Below, piece after piece: positions 8,737 through 19,065 of a DNA stretch of 64,000 bases; the first letter of the stretch is position 1, and the number at the start of each line of letters is the position of its first letter. The notes below the pieces were generated by a model, which was not told where the DNA came from, did not search any database, and saw only the letters and a list, made by a program, of their open reading frames with translations. The position numbers and the translations under genes were made by a program. The stretch comes from Photobacterium piscicola (GTDB lineage Bacteria; Pseudomonadota; Gammaproteobacteria; Enterobacterales; Vibrionaceae). Where the stretch lies: contig NZ_FUZI01000001.1 in the NCBI RefSeq assembly GCF_900166965.1, positions 1,178,001 through 1,242,000 of the forward strand, written 5' to 3'.

Positions 8737-10398
8737 ATGTTTTGTATTCAATGTGAACAGACAATAGAAACACCGATTAAAAAAGGCTGTTCTTACGCCG
8801 CAGGTATGTGTGGTAAAACGGCTGAAATTTCAGATCTACAAGATGTGTTAGTTTATACCTTGCAAGGGGTATCATACTGGGCGGATCTTGCACAAAAGTT
8901 TGATATTGTTGATGATGAAATTAACCATTGGGCACCACGTGCATTCTTCTCGACCTTAACCAATGTTAACTTTGATCGTGATCGCATTCTAGCGCTAACA
9001 AACCTTGCTGCAAGTTATAAGGCACGTTTAACACAAGCCGTAACAGCAGCAATGACACTGACACAACAGCCATTACCAACCCTACCCGCAGTGGCTACAT
9101 TTGAATTACCCGATAATATTGACGCTATCTTAGCGTTAGCGCCACAAGTTGCCGTTAACCGCGGCTATGAAACCATCAATGAAGATGTGATTGGCTTACG
9201 TTTATTGTGTTTATATGGACTAAAAGGCGCAGCGGCTTACATGGAGCATGCGCGTGTATTAGATCAAACTGATAATGCTATTTATGCACAATACCACCAC
9301 ATCATGGGCTGGTTAGGCACAGATCCGACTGATCTAAATGCATTACTTGAGTGTTCAATGGAAATTGGTCTGATGAACTACAAAGTAATGGAAATGCTTG
9401 ATTTAGGCGAAACCAATACTTTTGGTCACCCAGAACCTAGCCAAGTTAACGTTAAGCCAATTGAAGGTAAATGTATTTTAGTCTCAGGTCATGACTTGCA
9501 CGATCTTGAAAAGATCCTGCAACAAACTGAAGGCAAAAATATTAACGTTTACACCAATGGTGAAATGTTACCTGCTCACAGCTACCCTGAACTAAAGAAA
9601 TACCCTCACCTAGTGGGTAACTACGGTAGTGCTTGGCAGAACCAACAGATTGAATTTGCCAATTTCCCTGGCGCCATTGTGATGACATCAAACTGCCTAA
9701 TTAACCCTAATGTAGGTCAATATGCAGATCGTATTTTTACACGTAGTATCGTGGCATGGCCTGGTGTGGCGCATATTGAAGGTGATGATTTCACTCAAGT
9801 TATTGATTGTGCTTTAGCATTAGACGGCTTTAAACACACTGAAATCGAACATATGATCACGGTTGGCTTTGGTCGTAATGCGCTAATGGCAGCCGCACCT
9901 GCTGTTATTGATCAAGTTAAACAAGGCAATATTAACCACTTCTTCCTTGTTGGTGGTTGTGATGGTGATAAAGCAGAACGTAGTTACTTTACTGATTTTG
10001 CAGCACAAGTTCCTCAAGATTCACTGATCTTAACTTTAGCTTGTGGTAAATATCGCTTTAATAAAAATAACTTTGGCGACATTAACGGTATTCCACGTTT
10101 ACTCGATGTAGGCCAATGTAATGATGCTTATTCAGCAATTCAGTTAGCCCTCGCATTAGCGAAAGAGTTCGATTGTGGTATTAACGAATTACCACTGACA
10201 TTAGTGTTATCTTGGTTTGAGCAAAAAGCGATTGTGATTCTACTGACCTTGTTTGCACTAGGCGTTAAAGGTATTTATACCGGTCCAACAGCACCTGCAT
10301 TTTTAACCGATAACCTGCTTGCAATTATTGCTGAAAAATTTGATATGCGTCCGATCTCAACCCCAGAGGCAGATCTTAAAACTATCTTAAGTGCATAA
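8737..10398 (+). CDS. hcp: Hybrid-cluster protein (NO reductase / protein S-nitrosylase; formerly hydroxylamine reductase)
   Basis: The 553-residue length and N-terminal cysteines C3-x2-C6-x11-C18-x6-C25 are those of class II Hcp as in E. coli, which binds a [2Fe-2S] cluster there. Downstream residues build the hybrid Fe-S-O cluster, with cysteines in [25 protein letters not shown] and [11 protein letters not shown]. In enterobacteria Hcp reduces low NO levels anaerobically using the reductase Hcr. No hcr follows here, so the electron donor must be encoded elsewhere. Regulation is very likely by NorR and sigma-54 from the sites upstream. The start ATG at 8737 follows GGAGC. Confidence 0.97.
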   Translation: MFCIQCEQTIETPIKKGCSYAAGMCGKTAEISDLQDVLVYTLQGVSYWADLAQKFDIVDDEINHWAPRAFFSTLTNVNFDRDRILALTNLAASYKARLTQAVTAAMTLTQQPLPTLPAVATFELPDNIDAILALAPQVAVNRGYETINEDVIGLRLLCLYGLKGAAAYMEHARVLDQTDNAIYAQYHHIMGWLGTDPTDLNALLECSMEIGLMNYKVMEMLDLGETNTFGHPEPSQVNVKPIEGKCILVSGHDLHDLEKILQQTEGKNINVYTNGEMLPAHSYPELKKYPHLVGNYGSAWQNQQIEFANFPGAIVMTSNCLINPNVGQYADRIFTRSIVAWPGVAHIEGDDFTQVIDCALALDGFKHTEIEHMITVGFGRNALMAAAPAVIDQVKQGNINHFFLVGGCDGDKAERSYFTDFAAQVPQDSLILTLACGKYRFNKNNFGDINGIPRLLDVGQCNDAYSAIQLALALAKEFDCGINELPLTLVLSWFEQKAIVILLTLFALGVKGIYTGPTAPAFLTDNLLAIIAEKFDMRPISTPEADLKTILSA

Positions 10399-10421
10399 AC
10401 TTAATCTAATTTATGTTTTTA

Positions 10422-10459
10422 AATAAAATAAGCCCCGCCCAAAACGGGCTTATTTTATT
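10422..10459. terminator. Bidirectional terminator between hcp and the lux-rib operon
   Basis: A 14-bp stem (AATAAAATAAGCCC / GGGCTTATTTTATT) encloses a 10-base loop and sits between the convergent ends of hcp and ribA. The AT-rich flanks give U-rich ends on either strand. Confidence 0.85.
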
Positions 10460-10469
10460 CATGAAAAGT

Positions 10470-11072
10470 TCAATATTTATTAAAATTAAAACGATGATGA
10501 CCATGAGAAACTTTCGCTTTTAAATATTCTTTATTACCTTCTTTTAAATGAGCTTTAGTGCCCACAGCTCCAACAATATTTATACCATTTTTCTGTAACC
10601 CCAATATTTTATTAGGATTGTTCGTTACCAAGCGTATATGCTTAATACCAAGCGCTGCAAGCATTTGAGCGGCTTCAGAAAATTCTCGAAAATCATCATC
10701 AAAACCTAAATAATTATTCGCTTCATAAATATTTACACCTTGACTTTGTAGCTTATAAGCATCGATCTTATTATAAAGTCCAATTCCACGGCCTTCCTGA
10801 CGTAGATACAAAATAATTCCACCTAGCTTAGCCATATTTTCAATGATTTCATCTAACTGCTCTCCACAATCACAACGTGATGAATGAAACACATCGCCAG
10901 TTAAACACTCAAAATGTATACGAACTAAAGGAACCAAGGTTTTTTCTGCATCTTTAAAAATGAGTGCTATATGTTCTTTACCCGATTCAAGGCCATTAAA
11001 CGAAAACAACTCAGCAGGAGTATTACTATTAATACCTACTTTTAAAGATACTCTTTCCCTAACATTGACCAT
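10470..11072 (-). CDS. ribA: GTP cyclohydrolase II, last gene of the lux-rib operon
   Basis: This enzyme opens GTP to the first riboflavin intermediate. The zinc motif C-x10-C-x-C (in [17 protein letters not shown]) and the GTP/phosphate motif RQEGRGIGL are intact, as is the LVTNNPNK segment. The size of about 200 aa is normal. There are two adjacent ATGs at 11075 and 11072; AGGA sits too close to the first, so the second is preferred. It follows ribB by about 65 bp with no ribH between them, unlike the ribE-B-H-A order known from other Photobacterium. It supplies flavin precursor for FMNH2, the luciferase co-substrate. Confidence 0.93.
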   Translation of the reverse strand: MVNVRERVSLKVGINSNTPAELFSFNGLESGKEHIALIFKDAEKTLVPLVRIHFECLTGDVFHSSRCDCGEQLDEIIENMAKLGGIILYLRQEGRGIGLYNKIDAYKLQSQGVNIYEANNYLGFDDDFREFSEAAQMLAALGIKHIRLVTNNPNKILGLQKNGINIVGAVGTKAHLKEGNKEYLKAKVSHGHHRFNFNKY

Positions 11073-11137
11073 CATATTCCTAATTATTTCTTATATAGCC
11101 TAAAATAAAGGAGCTTTCATTTTCAATAACCACCAAC

Positions 11138-12229
11138 CTAATCGCACACATACTCAACGATCTTCAGGCCAAAACCAGAAAATGAATGATAAAGCTGACG
11201 ACTAGATGATAATAAGCACATTTTTTTAACACCAAGATCTAATAATATTTGTGAGCCTAATCCAACCTGATGTGATTGACTATTAAAAATAGGCATTTCT
11301 TTCTTATCCAAAGCTAGATTCTGAATTTTACTAATTACAATTTCTGGATCTTCTTGTTTAGTAATTATAACAAGGACACCATTTTCAGAACTAATACGCT
11401 CCATCGCTGCAGGTAATGTCCATCGCGTTGATCCTATTTGCAGAATATCTTCAAATGTATCTTGTAAATGTACTCGCACTAAAGTTGGAGAATTAGGCTC
11501 AATATTGCCTTTTTGTAACGCATAATGAATTTGATGATTAATTTTATCTCGATAAATAATCATATTAAACTCACCAAATTCAGTATTTAATTTACACTCA
11601 GAAATACGCTCAATCATGGTTTCATATTTATTTCGATATTCAATAAGGTTGGCGACAGTGCCTAACTTTAAGCCATGCTTTTTAGCAAAGAGTTCTAACT
11701 GCGGACGTCTCGCCATCGTACCGTCATCATTCAATATTTCAACAATAACGCTTGAGGGCTCTAACCCTGCTAGACGCGCAATATCACAACCAGCTTCAGT
11801 GTGTCCAGCACGAACTAATACACCGCCATCTTGAGCCATTAATGGAAAAATATGTCCTGGCATAACAATATCTGCTGCAGTCGCTGTTGCCGCAACGGCT
11901 GCTTGAACAGTACGCGCTCTATCATTGACTGAAATACCAGTTGTAACCCCGGAAGCCGCTTCAATAGAAATAGTAAACGGAGTAGCAAATTTATCGGTAC
12001 TGCTCTTTATCATCAACGGCAATTCTAATTGCTGGCAACGTTCTTTTTTTAATGTCAGACAAATTAAACCACGACCGTAAGTTGCCATAAAATTTATTGC
12101 TTCAGGCGTGACTTTATCTGATGCAATTATAAGATCCCCTTCATTTTCGCGATCCTCGTCATCCATTAATATAACCATTTTCCCTTGCCGAATATCCTCA
12201 ATAATTTCTTGAGTTGTACTTAACGTCAT
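11138..12229 (-). CDS. ribB: 3,4-dihydroxy-2-butanone 4-phosphate synthase with degenerate GTP-cyclohydrolase-II-like tail
   Basis: The N-terminal ~200 residues are a complete RibB domain: acidic loop [12 protein letters not shown], then [15 protein letters not shown], for making dihydroxybutanone phosphate from ribulose-5-P. Residues ~205-363 follow the GTP cyclohydrolase II fold, ending [16 protein letters not shown]. They lack the three zinc cysteines and the RQEGRG motif, so this half should be inactive, and the separate ribA supplies that activity. An upstream in-frame GTG at 12235 overlaps the AAGGAG ribosome site; ATG 12229, five bases after it, is the better start. It is separated from luxG by 238 bp holding a large hairpin. 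Confidence 0.93.
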   Translation of the reverse strand: MTLSTTQEIIEDIRQGKMVILMDDEDRENEGDLIIASDKVTPEAINFMATYGRGLICLTLKKERCQQLELPLMIKSSTDKFATPFTISIEAASGVTTGISVNDRARTVQAAVAATATAADIVMPGHIFPLMAQDGGVLVRAGHTEAGCDIARLAGLEPSSVIVEILNDDGTMARRPQLELFAKKHGLKLGTVANLIEYRNKYETMIERISECKLNTEFGEFNMIIYRDKINHQIHYALQKGNIEPNSPTLVRVHLQDTFEDILQIGSTRWTLPAAMERISSENGVLVIITKQEDPEIVISKIQNLALDKKEMPIFNSQSHQVGLGSQILLDLGVKKMCLLSSSRQLYHSFSGFGLKIVEYVCD

Positions 12230-12350
12230 AATCACTCCTTTATTATTTCATATTGAAGAGAAACTTATATCCAATATATCGATTGAAATTCAACCACCAA
12301 TGAATATTTAAATATCATCTAATTTTAAAATTAATTAAAAACATACCAAC

Positions 12351-12391
12351 AACTCTATTTATTGGTTGTGTTAAAAACCAAAAATAGAGTT
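12351..12391 (-). repeat. Large intercistronic hairpin between luxG and ribB
   Basis: AACTCTATTT-A-TTGGTT pairs with AACCAA-AAATAGAGTT, a 16-bp stem with one bulged base and an 8-base loop. It has no U-run after it on the operon strand, so it is more likely an RNA processing or stability element than a terminator. It occupies the place where ribE would be expected. Confidence 0.7.
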
Positions 12392-12467
12392 ATTACATTA
12401 ATCGACACCAATATTATTTCAAATAAAAGTTAGGATATAAGTTATATTTCATTAAAATAAATTAATA

Positions 12468-13172
12468 TCACAGATATGCAAAAGCATCGGAAAACATTTT
12501 ATCCGTATCAGCTTTTTTAAGTAATGTTAACTTTTCACGAACACTACGCGTCATACCTTGCGGGCCACAAATATAAATATCAAAATCTGATAAATCACAA
12601 AAATCTTCTATAACTGCATCAATAACATTGCCTTTTTTTCCATACCAACTATTATCAAAATTTTCTAAAACAGGTACGTAACTGACATTATTAAAATCAC
12701 TAGAAAGAGCTTTTAATTGAGAGTCCGCATATAATAAATTAATATTATTAACCCCCCAATAAACATAAATAGAACGCGATAATTTTCTATTTACACAATT
12801 ACTAAGAATACTATTAATATACGATAGTCCAGTACCTCCGGCAATAAGTAACAATGGAGAGTTACTGTCTTCACGTAACCAAGCATTACCATAAGGTGCA
12901 TCTATCTGTATCTCAGAGCTATTCACAAAAGCACCTAAAAAATAAGAAATAGATTTAACGGCGGTGTTTTTTACTGAACTGCCAATATGTAACTCTATAA
13001 GCTCATTACATGTAGGACAATTAGCAATTGAAAAAGGTAATTGTTTACCATCTAAATATGCTAAAATATATTGTCCTGCTTTAAAGTTTAGACACTTATC
13101 AGGCTTAATAAATACTTTGAAAATGTTGCATTCAGAAGCTTCAATTTTAATTACTTTACAATATAAAATCAT
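12468..13172 (-). CDS. luxG: NAD(P)H-flavin reductase of the lux operon
   Basis: LuxG reduces FMN to FMNH2 for luciferase. The 234-residue protein has the Fre/LuxG ferredoxin-reductase fold: flavin-binding QLPFSIANCP near residue 52, nucleotide motif LLIAGGTGLSY near residue 112, and the C-terminal ICGPQGMTRSVREKL signature. ATG 13172 follows AAGGAAG. It begins 16 bp after the luxE stop, so it is part of the same transcript. Confidence 0.94.
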   Translation of the reverse strand: MILYCKVIKIEASECNIFKVFIKPDKCLNFKAGQYILAYLDGKQLPFSIANCPTCNELIELHIGSSVKNTAVKSISYFLGAFVNSSEIQIDAPYGNAWLREDSNSPLLLIAGGTGLSYINSILSNCVNRKLSRSIYVYWGVNNINLLYADSQLKALSSDFNNVSYVPVLENFDNSWYGKKGNVIDAVIEDFCDLSDFDIYICGPQGMTRSVREKLTLLKKADTDKMFSDAFAYL

Positions 13173-13188
13173 AAATCTTCCTTATAGG

Positions 13189-14310
13189 TTATTTTAAACC
13201 TGATGCCATTGATAACGAACACCCTTTCTGTTCCCTTGTCTTCAAACGACGGACGATATCAATCGTAGTACCTTGGTATGGATCTGAATCTTTAATAGTA
13301 TGAATAATACCAATATCATCAGTAACGATAAATGTTGGATAACTCGTTGATGATGCATCCATATAACTAATAAGGCCCTCTTGACCATCTTTAACTGGCT
13401 TTAGCGTTACAGGATCAAGGGCACGTGCATAAACCCACGGCGGAACATGCTTACGCTGATGATTATCTTCAAAGAAACATGTATTTAATTCTACCTGATT
13501 AAATGTATCTCGAATCTGGCTTTCATGTGCTAGATGGAAAGTTTCCATTAATAGTTTATTAAATTCTTGACGATTTAGTGCTTGTTTTTGCTTGGTTTTC
13601 CAACCACCACCAGTAATAATAAATATACGATTGCCAGCATTAAACTCAATCTCATTTTCTTTCATGTATTGGCATAATAAGTAAATGAAATATGGAGGCC
13701 CAATTAAACAAATACCTTTTCCTTTACTATAAATTTCTTTTAAACTTTTAATTGTAAGTTCAAAATCTATTTCATCATTATTTACAGTAAATGTAGTTGG
13801 ATATAATAACTCAACCAAACTCATTACATATTTAAACCAAACATTTTTAGCATTAAAACGATCAGGTCCCATATTAACAAGTTCTAGCTGATTTTCATGA
13901 AATGAACCAAGATATTTCATTCCGTAATTTACAGAACCAAGTAAACGCTCAATACTTATACGATCACGAGCAATATGACTTTTTACACCACTAGTACCAC
14001 TACTGGTAAACCAGTTTTCAATGTTAGATTCATCTGCTGTACATATTTTGGCATATTTAAACATTGAAGTAGGAAAAACAGGAATAGCATCAAGTGATGA
14101 GATATTGTCATCAACATCCAAAGCATTACAGAAAAACTTATAATCTTCATTATTATGATAGTGGTAATAAAATGATTCTAAAATTAATTTCTTTTTTAAA
14201 ATTTCTTGTTGTTCATAAGTAATATCAAGTGGTGAAGATATAAAAATAACATCATCAATCTCTGTACTAACAATAATATCTTTTTCATAACCATCTAACT
14301 CAATAGTCAT
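13189..14310 (-). CDS. luxE: Acyl-protein synthetase, fatty-acid reductase subunit
   Basis: LuxE activates the fatty acid with ATP and passes the acyl group to LuxC on the way to the long-chain aldehyde substrate. The 373-residue length is normal. The [15 protein letters not shown] motif (about residues 100-115) is the nucleotide-binding loop of this acyl-adenylate family, and [19 protein letters not shown] is a typical C-terminal end carrying the acyl-accepting Cys region. A TTG six bases upstream is in frame, but ATG 14310, six bases after AGTAGGA, is the better start. It should follow luxF; here only a luxF stub precedes it. Confidence 0.94.
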   Translation of the reverse strand: MTIELDGYEKDIIVSTEIDDVIFISSPLDITYEQQEILKKKLILESFYYHYHNNEDYKFFCNALDVDDNISSLDAIPVFPTSMFKYAKICTADESNIENWFTSSGTSGVKSHIARDRISIERLLGSVNYGMKYLGSFHENQLELVNMGPDRFNAKNVWFKYVMSLVELLYPTTFTVNNDEIDFELTIKSLKEIYSKGKGICLIGPPYFIYLLCQYMKENEIEFNAGNRIFIITGGGWKTKQKQALNRQEFNKLLMETFHLAHESQIRDTFNQVELNTCFFEDNHQRKHVPPWVYARALDPVTLKPVKDGQEGLISYMDASSTSYPTFIVTDDIGIIHTIKDSDPYQGTTIDIVRRLKTREQKGCSLSMASGLK

Positions 14311-14398
14311 ATTCAATCCTACTTAAAATGTATTTTAAATATAATGACAGAACTTTAAATTAGCACCGCCATTATATTTAGCAATGATTACAAGCTTA

Positions 14399-14417
14399 TG
14401 GTTATTAATACTAACCA
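14399..14417. repeat. Short inverted repeat between the luxF relic and luxE
   Basis: TGGTTA-TTAATAC-TAACCA is a perfect 6-bp inverted repeat in the 90 bp before luxE. It could fold in the mRNA, but no function can be assigned. Confidence 0.35.
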
Positions 14418-14453
14418 CATTATGAATAGTTGTATATTAATCAATAATGGATA

Positions 14454-14547
14454 ATTTCTTAATAAATTACTTGTCATTTTGGATTGTTTTTGTTGGGGTT
14501 TATTATAAAAAATTAACAAATAAAACGTCGAAATTTAATTTACTCAT
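14454..14547 (-). pseudogene. luxF: luxF relic (non-fluorescent flavoprotein), frameshifted N-terminal stub
   Basis: Seventeen bases after luxB an ATG opens MSKLNFDVLFVNF and then hits two stops. Skipping one T in the T-run continues the frame as YNKPQQKQSKMTSNLLRN. As I remember it, P. phosphoreum LuxF begins MNKWNYGVFFVNFYNKGQQ followed by EPSKTMNN, so both halves align across a single +1 frameshift. The remaining ~200 codons are gone: only about 137 bp of unrecognisable AT-rich sequence lies before luxE. LuxF binds myristylated FMN formed as a luciferase by-product. The position between luxB and luxE is exactly where luxF sits in luxF-positive relatives. Confidence 0.85.
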
Positions 14548-14563
14548 AATAATACCAATTATT

Positions 14564-15541
14564 TTATAAATTATTTTGGATTTTATCATTAACTATATTA
14601 ATTACTTTTATAACATCATCATGGTTCTTCATTGATTCAAAAGAAAGTAATACATTTTTTGAACCTGTTCGCTCTAACGCGTGCAATGTTGATTCATAGT
14701 AGTCATTATCTGTACCAATCGCGTGTTGACTAATAAGCTCGTTGATTTTTTGTTGCGAATTTAAGTGGGGATATACTTCGGAAATATAACTTGTTAAATA
14801 AATTGCTGCTTCTCGATAAGCAACATCACGATCATTATTTATATTTACAAGCAGTGGGAACTGATGCTCAACATTAGAAACGTCAACATTATGCTTTGCT
14901 GCAATATCTAAATAACGTTTATAAAAAATCTCCTTCTCTTCAAGGCTATCACTCCAACGATATGTTAATGGAAGCGCTTTTTTAGCAGCCCATTCAACAA
15001 CACCCATACTAGAAGCCAAAATATATTGCTTCATTTTCTCTTTACTTAAGCAATGAGGATTAATTGATATACGAGGGAAGTTATAGAAATCATTATTAGC
15101 TTGGCAATAATTAGTTGTGATTCCTTCATTAATAAGCTCATAGCAAGCTTCAAATTGTAGTTGTTGTGAGTCACGTTGACGTTTAAAGAAATCCATCTCA
15201 AAATCAGTAACACAATCACTTAGACCTAAAATAAAACGACTGTCTGATATTTGATCAAGTAAACTTGCTTCTTCTGCAATACGAACTGGATGGTGTGTTG
15301 TAATGACTTGATTTAAAGAACCAATATGCAAGCGTTCAGTTAATCCCAATAGAAAGCTTGCAGCTGTCATTGGTGCACCAACAATACCATTTTTAGAAAA
15401 GTGGTGCTCGTTTACTAAAGCTGTCGTAAAGTTTTTATAGTCTTTATCAACTAAAGATACAATGTTAATCATATTATCTAAAACTGTTTCTGACGATGTA
15501 TTTTCAGGCTGAAAGTTGAGGAAGAATAATCCAAAATTCAT
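14564..15541 (-). CDS. luxB: Bacterial luciferase beta subunit
   Basis: The 325-residue product is the beta subunit of the luciferase heterodimer. It starts [12 protein letters not shown] and has [10 protein letters not shown] and [24 protein letters not shown], all features of LuxB, and it lacks the longer active-site loop of LuxA. It stabilises the alpha subunit. ATG 15541 follows AAGGAA at a good distance, and luxA ends 42 bp upstream. The frame is intact from start to stop. Confidence 0.96.
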   Translation of the reverse strand: MNFGLFFLNFQPENTSSETVLDNMINIVSLVDKDYKNFTTALVNEHHFSKNGIVGAPMTAASFLLGLTERLHIGSLNQVITTHHPVRIAEEASLLDQISDSRFILGLSDCVTDFEMDFFKRQRDSQQLQFEACYELINEGITTNYCQANNDFYNFPRISINPHCLSKEKMKQYILASSMGVVEWAAKKALPLTYRWSDSLEEKEIFYKRYLDIAAKHNVDVSNVEHQFPLLVNINNDRDVAYREAAIYLTSYISEVYPHLNSQQKINELISQHAIGTDNDYYESTLHALERTGSKNVLLSFESMKNHDDVIKVINIVNDKIQNNL

Positions 15542-15583
15542 ATTATATTCCTTATATTATTTATTAACGTTAGTCTTAGTGAT

Positions 15584-16657
15584 TTATTTTGGATCTTTTA
15601 AAAATGGTGCAACTTGTGTCATGAAAAGTTTCATAGAGGCAATGATTTCTTCCTCTGAGCCATTAGCTTCAAACCCAAGGGTAATATTTGTAATACCTGT
15701 TGCATCAATATCACGCTGAATAATTTCAATACATTTTTCAGGTGTTCCTACAGGGTTTAAATCATGACTATAATCAACACGACGTTTAGTATTAGTATGT
15801 CCTTTAAGAACAAAATCTTTCCATTGACCTTTATGATAATCATAACCACGGGTCTGATTACTTTCACTAAAGATGTTAGTCGCATTTACGTATGAATCAT
15901 AAAAATTACCCAAGAACTCACGGCACACATCTTCAGCTTTTTTACCATCTTCATCTACAGAACAGATGAGAGCCATACTATGATCAATATTTTTAATGTA
16001 TTCTTCACTGTAACCACTATCTCGGGCAACAGCATGATAAAGTTCCATTTGAGCTTTCTTTTCACTCGTTGTAATAATCCAACTAAGCACCATAGGTAGG
16101 CCACGCTCAGCAAGCCAAGTCGTTGTTGCTGCTGATTCGGCAGTCATACATGTAGGAATTTTCGCTAAATATGCTTCCGGATAAACCTTTACATCTGGGA
16201 ATTCGATGTTTTTACCATCAGTATGAAGTATACCTGTTTTTGTACCATCCATAATCATGGTATGAAAATCTTCAGTGATAACACGAGAATCTTCCATCGT
16301 TACACCAAAAACACGGAAATCTTTGTGGTACAAGCCACGTACAGCACCAAAATTAAAACGACCTTTTGACATTTGATCTAAAAGTAATAAATCTTCTATC
16401 TGACGAGCTGGGTGAGCGGTTGGAAGAACAATGCCCATAGTACCAACTTTTAATTTGGTGGTTCGACCAAGTAAGTTAGCACAAGCAACAAACAGGTTAC
16501 CTGTTAATCCAAATTCAGTAAAATGATGTTCCAAAGTCCAGTAAGTATCAAAATTTAGTTCTTCTGATACAATGCCTAAACGAACAAAGCGATTCATAAT
16601 TTCTTTATGTGTCTCACCTGGTGGTTGATATGAGAAAAAGATATTCCCAAACTTCAT
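15584..16657 (-). CDS. luxA: Bacterial luciferase alpha subunit
   Basis: This is the catalytic subunit that oxidises FMNH2 and a long-chain aldehyde with O2 to emit blue-green light. The 357 residues begin [19 protein letters not shown] and contain LEHHFTEFG with the catalytic His pair near 44-45. [19 protein letters not shown] carries Val where V. harveyi LuxA has the reactive Cys106, as in other Photobacterium. The mobile active-site loop ([19 protein letters not shown], about 260-280) is complete. The product should be functional; its sequence resembles the P. phosphoreum group more than P. leiognathi by memory. Confidence 0.97.
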   Translation of the reverse strand: MKFGNIFFSYQPPGETHKEIMNRFVRLGIVSEELNFDTYWTLEHHFTEFGLTGNLFVACANLLGRTTKLKVGTMGIVLPTAHPARQIEDLLLLDQMSKGRFNFGAVRGLYHKDFRVFGVTMEDSRVITEDFHTMIMDGTKTGILHTDGKNIEFPDVKVYPEAYLAKIPTCMTAESAATTTWLAERGLPMVLSWIITTSEKKAQMELYHAVARDSGYSEEYIKNIDHSMALICSVDEDGKKAEDVCREFLGNFYDSYVNATNIFSESNQTRGYDYHKGQWKDFVLKGHTNTKRRVDYSHDLNPVGTPEKCIEIIQRDIDATGITNITLGFEANGSEEEIIASMKLFMTQVAPFLKDPK

Positions 16658-16695
16658 AAATATATTCCTTTTGATGCTTTATGTCTCAGTTATAA

Positions 16696-17616
16696 TTAAG
16701 CTAATAATTTACTTTGTATTTTATTTTTTAAACGACGTTCATTTACTGTAACAATAGTTAGAGTTTCAAATTGCGGTTCAGTAATCTCACTCACTAATCC
16801 TACTAAATTACTATCTAACGCAATTGCAGCTTTAGTAATTGATTGATAGAAATTTCTTAACACAATTAAATTCTCACCTAAATCATGTGATGAACCTATT
16901 AAAGAGTAAATCTTTGTTTTATCTGAACTGATATTTCGTATTAATTCTTCGACTTCTTGCTGTTGTACCCAATTATCACCATTTGCAATAAAAGCAATAA
17001 ATGGAAAGTTTAAATTTTTCGTTTTATTTATAGTTGAATCTAATGTATCCCAATTATTTTCAAAACAATCAGTAACAAATACTTTCGAACCAAGATTATA
17101 TCCATCAAAATCTAGATCTTCTGGTATTTCATCAATATCCATCTGCAAATAATCATATTTCAGTGCTTTTTCAAGTGTATTTCGTAAATTAACCACACCA
17201 ACAGCGGTAATTAAAAAAGACAAATTAACATCAGTAACAATATCATAAGCAATTCGAGCAGAAAGACTTGATGCAATTAAACCGACCTGAAAAATACCAT
17301 ACTCAGATTTCAACCAATCAATAACGGTTAATAAACTTTCTTTGCCTACTGACATCGAAAATTTATCAATTTCACCACTACTTAATCCAACATGATTAAG
17401 CGAATCATAACGAATAACATGAAATCCATTGGTTGATAAATATTGTGCTAAACCTGCAAAATGATCCATTCTTCGAGCAAATCCAGAAGCAATAACAATC
17501 GTGCTATTTCTCTTATCACATTGATTTTTAGGAATAGTTTCCCAAACACGTATATGACGTTCGTTGTCAACTTTTATAATATGATCTATTGGTATAGAAT
17601 TGTTTTCACTTTTCAT
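16696..17616 (-). CDS. luxD: Myristoyl-ACP thioesterase of the fatty-acid reductase complex
   Basis: LuxD diverts C14 acyl groups from fatty-acid synthesis to supply aldehyde for luciferase. The 306 residues form an alpha/beta hydrolase; the nucleophile motif is IASSLSARIAYD and the late His lies in IGSSHDLGENL. ATG 17616 follows AAGGAATTAAT and starts 12 bases after the luxC stop, typical of the tightly packed lux operon. All catalytic segments look intact. Confidence 0.95.
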   Translation of the reverse strand: MKSENNSIPIDHIIKVDNERHIRVWETIPKNQCDKRNSTIVIASGFARRMDHFAGLAQYLSTNGFHVIRYDSLNHVGLSSGEIDKFSMSVGKESLLTVIDWLKSEYGIFQVGLIASSLSARIAYDIVTDVNLSFLITAVGVVNLRNTLEKALKYDYLQMDIDEIPEDLDFDGYNLGSKVFVTDCFENNWDTLDSTINKTKNLNFPFIAFIANGDNWVQQQEVEELIRNISSDKTKIYSLIGSSHDLGENLIVLRNFYQSITKAAIALDSNLVGLVSEITEPQFETLTIVTVNERRLKNKIQSKLLA

Positions 17617-17628
17617 ATTAATTCCTTT

Positions 17629-19065
17629 TTATGGTACAAAGACTAAAAACTTATCTTCTTCTAGATAGCGTGTTTGTTCAATTTTCACGGCTACATCTTT
17701 AGTTGTATATGTATAAGGTCTTTCATGTGAAATATATTTAACTAACCGTTGAAGAGGTCTCATACCATCATGCGCACCACCAACACGGAAAATATTATTC
17801 ATTCCAGACTCAACAATACGCTCAGCGCCATGAGCTGCTAGAATATCTCTATATTTAAATGATGACTCCCAAGGAGTAACTGTTACAGTTTGAGTAATTC
17901 TATTTTCTATATAAGGTATTATTTCTGATATATCGGAGACATGATGAATATATGTAGTTCGAGCTAATGGCTGATTACCAAAAGATCCTAATGGTGATTT
18001 CACAAGTAGCCAAGATTGATTATCACCTTTCTCAACTTTATATTTTGCGAATTGACACTCTTTTTCAATTAATGAAAATGATGCCTTTTCATCAAATGTT
18101 TGATCGCCTTTTGGCAAGATAGCCATATATCTATCTAATTGCTCTACAAGCTTATCAAAAAATGCATCAATGTTATCGCCAATATAATAGATATCTTGGG
18201 TTGAAAAACAGGCCTGCTGATCATAAAAACAAATATCATGAGCCACACCAATAGCAGAAGCTGTAATATCTATAGGATTATCAACAATCGCAATACTTTT
18301 TTTCGGACCAAATTTTAATATGTCGACGTTTACTGGTGTATGTTCTGTTGCCCATTTAATTGCATCATATCCCCCCCAACTAACAACAACATCAGCACAA
18401 TTCATTATTTGTTGTGGGATTGCAATATCTTCGCTATGAGACCAATACATTACCGACATTGAGCGGCTAATTGGGTGGTGTTCATCTGTATCAATAAAAC
18501 TTAAAGCTAATGCCATTGCCGTAAATGGATCAGTCGATGATGTTTTAATAATACATTCATTTTTAGTTAGAATTGCTCTAATAATAGAAGTGACCCCAGA
18601 TAGAGGGACATTACCGGCCAACAAATGAACTGATTTCCCTTTTGGGATCGTCTTAACATAACAATCACCCTGAGGCAACCATTCATCTACAATATGCCGA
18701 GAGCCTAAATCGGTTTCGACAATATCATATAAGGCACTTTTTGAGCTCAAGATCATTGAGATCCAGTTAGCTTCTAATTTTGCCATTTCAGGTGAATATC
18801 CGAGAAACGTTACTAAGTCGCGAATATATATTAGTCGCCGAGAATAATTTTCACTTTTCCACTTCTGACCAACAGTATATAAAAAATTTACTATCTGATT
18901 GATATTTAAATTTTTTTTTATGATTTTTGATTTAATATTCTCAACATCATCTTGATTAATGATAGGGATACTAACTTTATTGTTATTAAGTATCAGTTCA
19001 TGATATTCATGTTCTGAAGTATCTCTCTCTACACCACCAATAATCATTGGAATTTTCTTAATCAT
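17629..19065 (-). CDS. luxC: Long-chain acyl-CoA/acyl-protein reductase, first gene of the lux operon
   Basis: LuxC reduces the LuxE-bound acyl group to the fatty aldehyde with NADPH. The 478-residue product from ATG 19065 ([11 protein letters not shown]) has the usual LuxC length. An in-frame upstream start at 19092 would add nine residues with no family match, and GAGGG precedes ATG 19065. It is an aldehyde-dehydrogenase-like protein with the acyl-accepting Cys in [14 protein letters not shown] (about residue 275). It leads the operon; no lumP, lumQ, luxI or luxR is found upstream. Confidence 0.95.
   Translation of the reverse strand: MIKKIPMIIGGVERDTSEHEYHELILNNNKVSIPIINQDDVENIKSKIIKKNLNINQIVNFLYTVGQKWKSENYSRRLIYIRDLVTFLGYSPEMAKLEANWISMILSSKSALYDIVETDLGSRHIVDEWLPQGDCYVKTIPKGKSVHLLAGNVPLSGVTSIIRAILTKNECIIKTSSTDPFTAMALALSFIDTDEHHPISRSMSVMYWSHSEDIAIPQQIMNCADVVVSWGGYDAIKWATEHTPVNVDILKFGPKKSIAIVDNPIDITASAIGVAHDICFYDQQACFSTQDIYYIGDNIDAFFDKLVEQLDRYMAILPKGDQTFDEKASFSLIEKECQFAKYKVEKGDNQSWLLVKSPLGSFGNQPLARTTYIHHVSDISEIIPYIENRITQTVTVTPWESSFKYRDILAAHGAERIVESGMNNIFRVGGAHDGMRPLQRLVKYISHERPYTYTTKDVAVKIEQTRYLEEDKFLVFVP

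Noticed and set aside
12236..12467. ribE relic between luxG and ribB
   Set aside because: A short SIDILDI-like stretch was seen on the operon strand, but it is too short and stop-broken to support homology.
14399..14417. Terminator between luxB and luxE
   Set aside because: The inverted repeat is only 6 bp and AT-rich with no U-tract; luxE has its own ribosome site and is surely co-transcribed.
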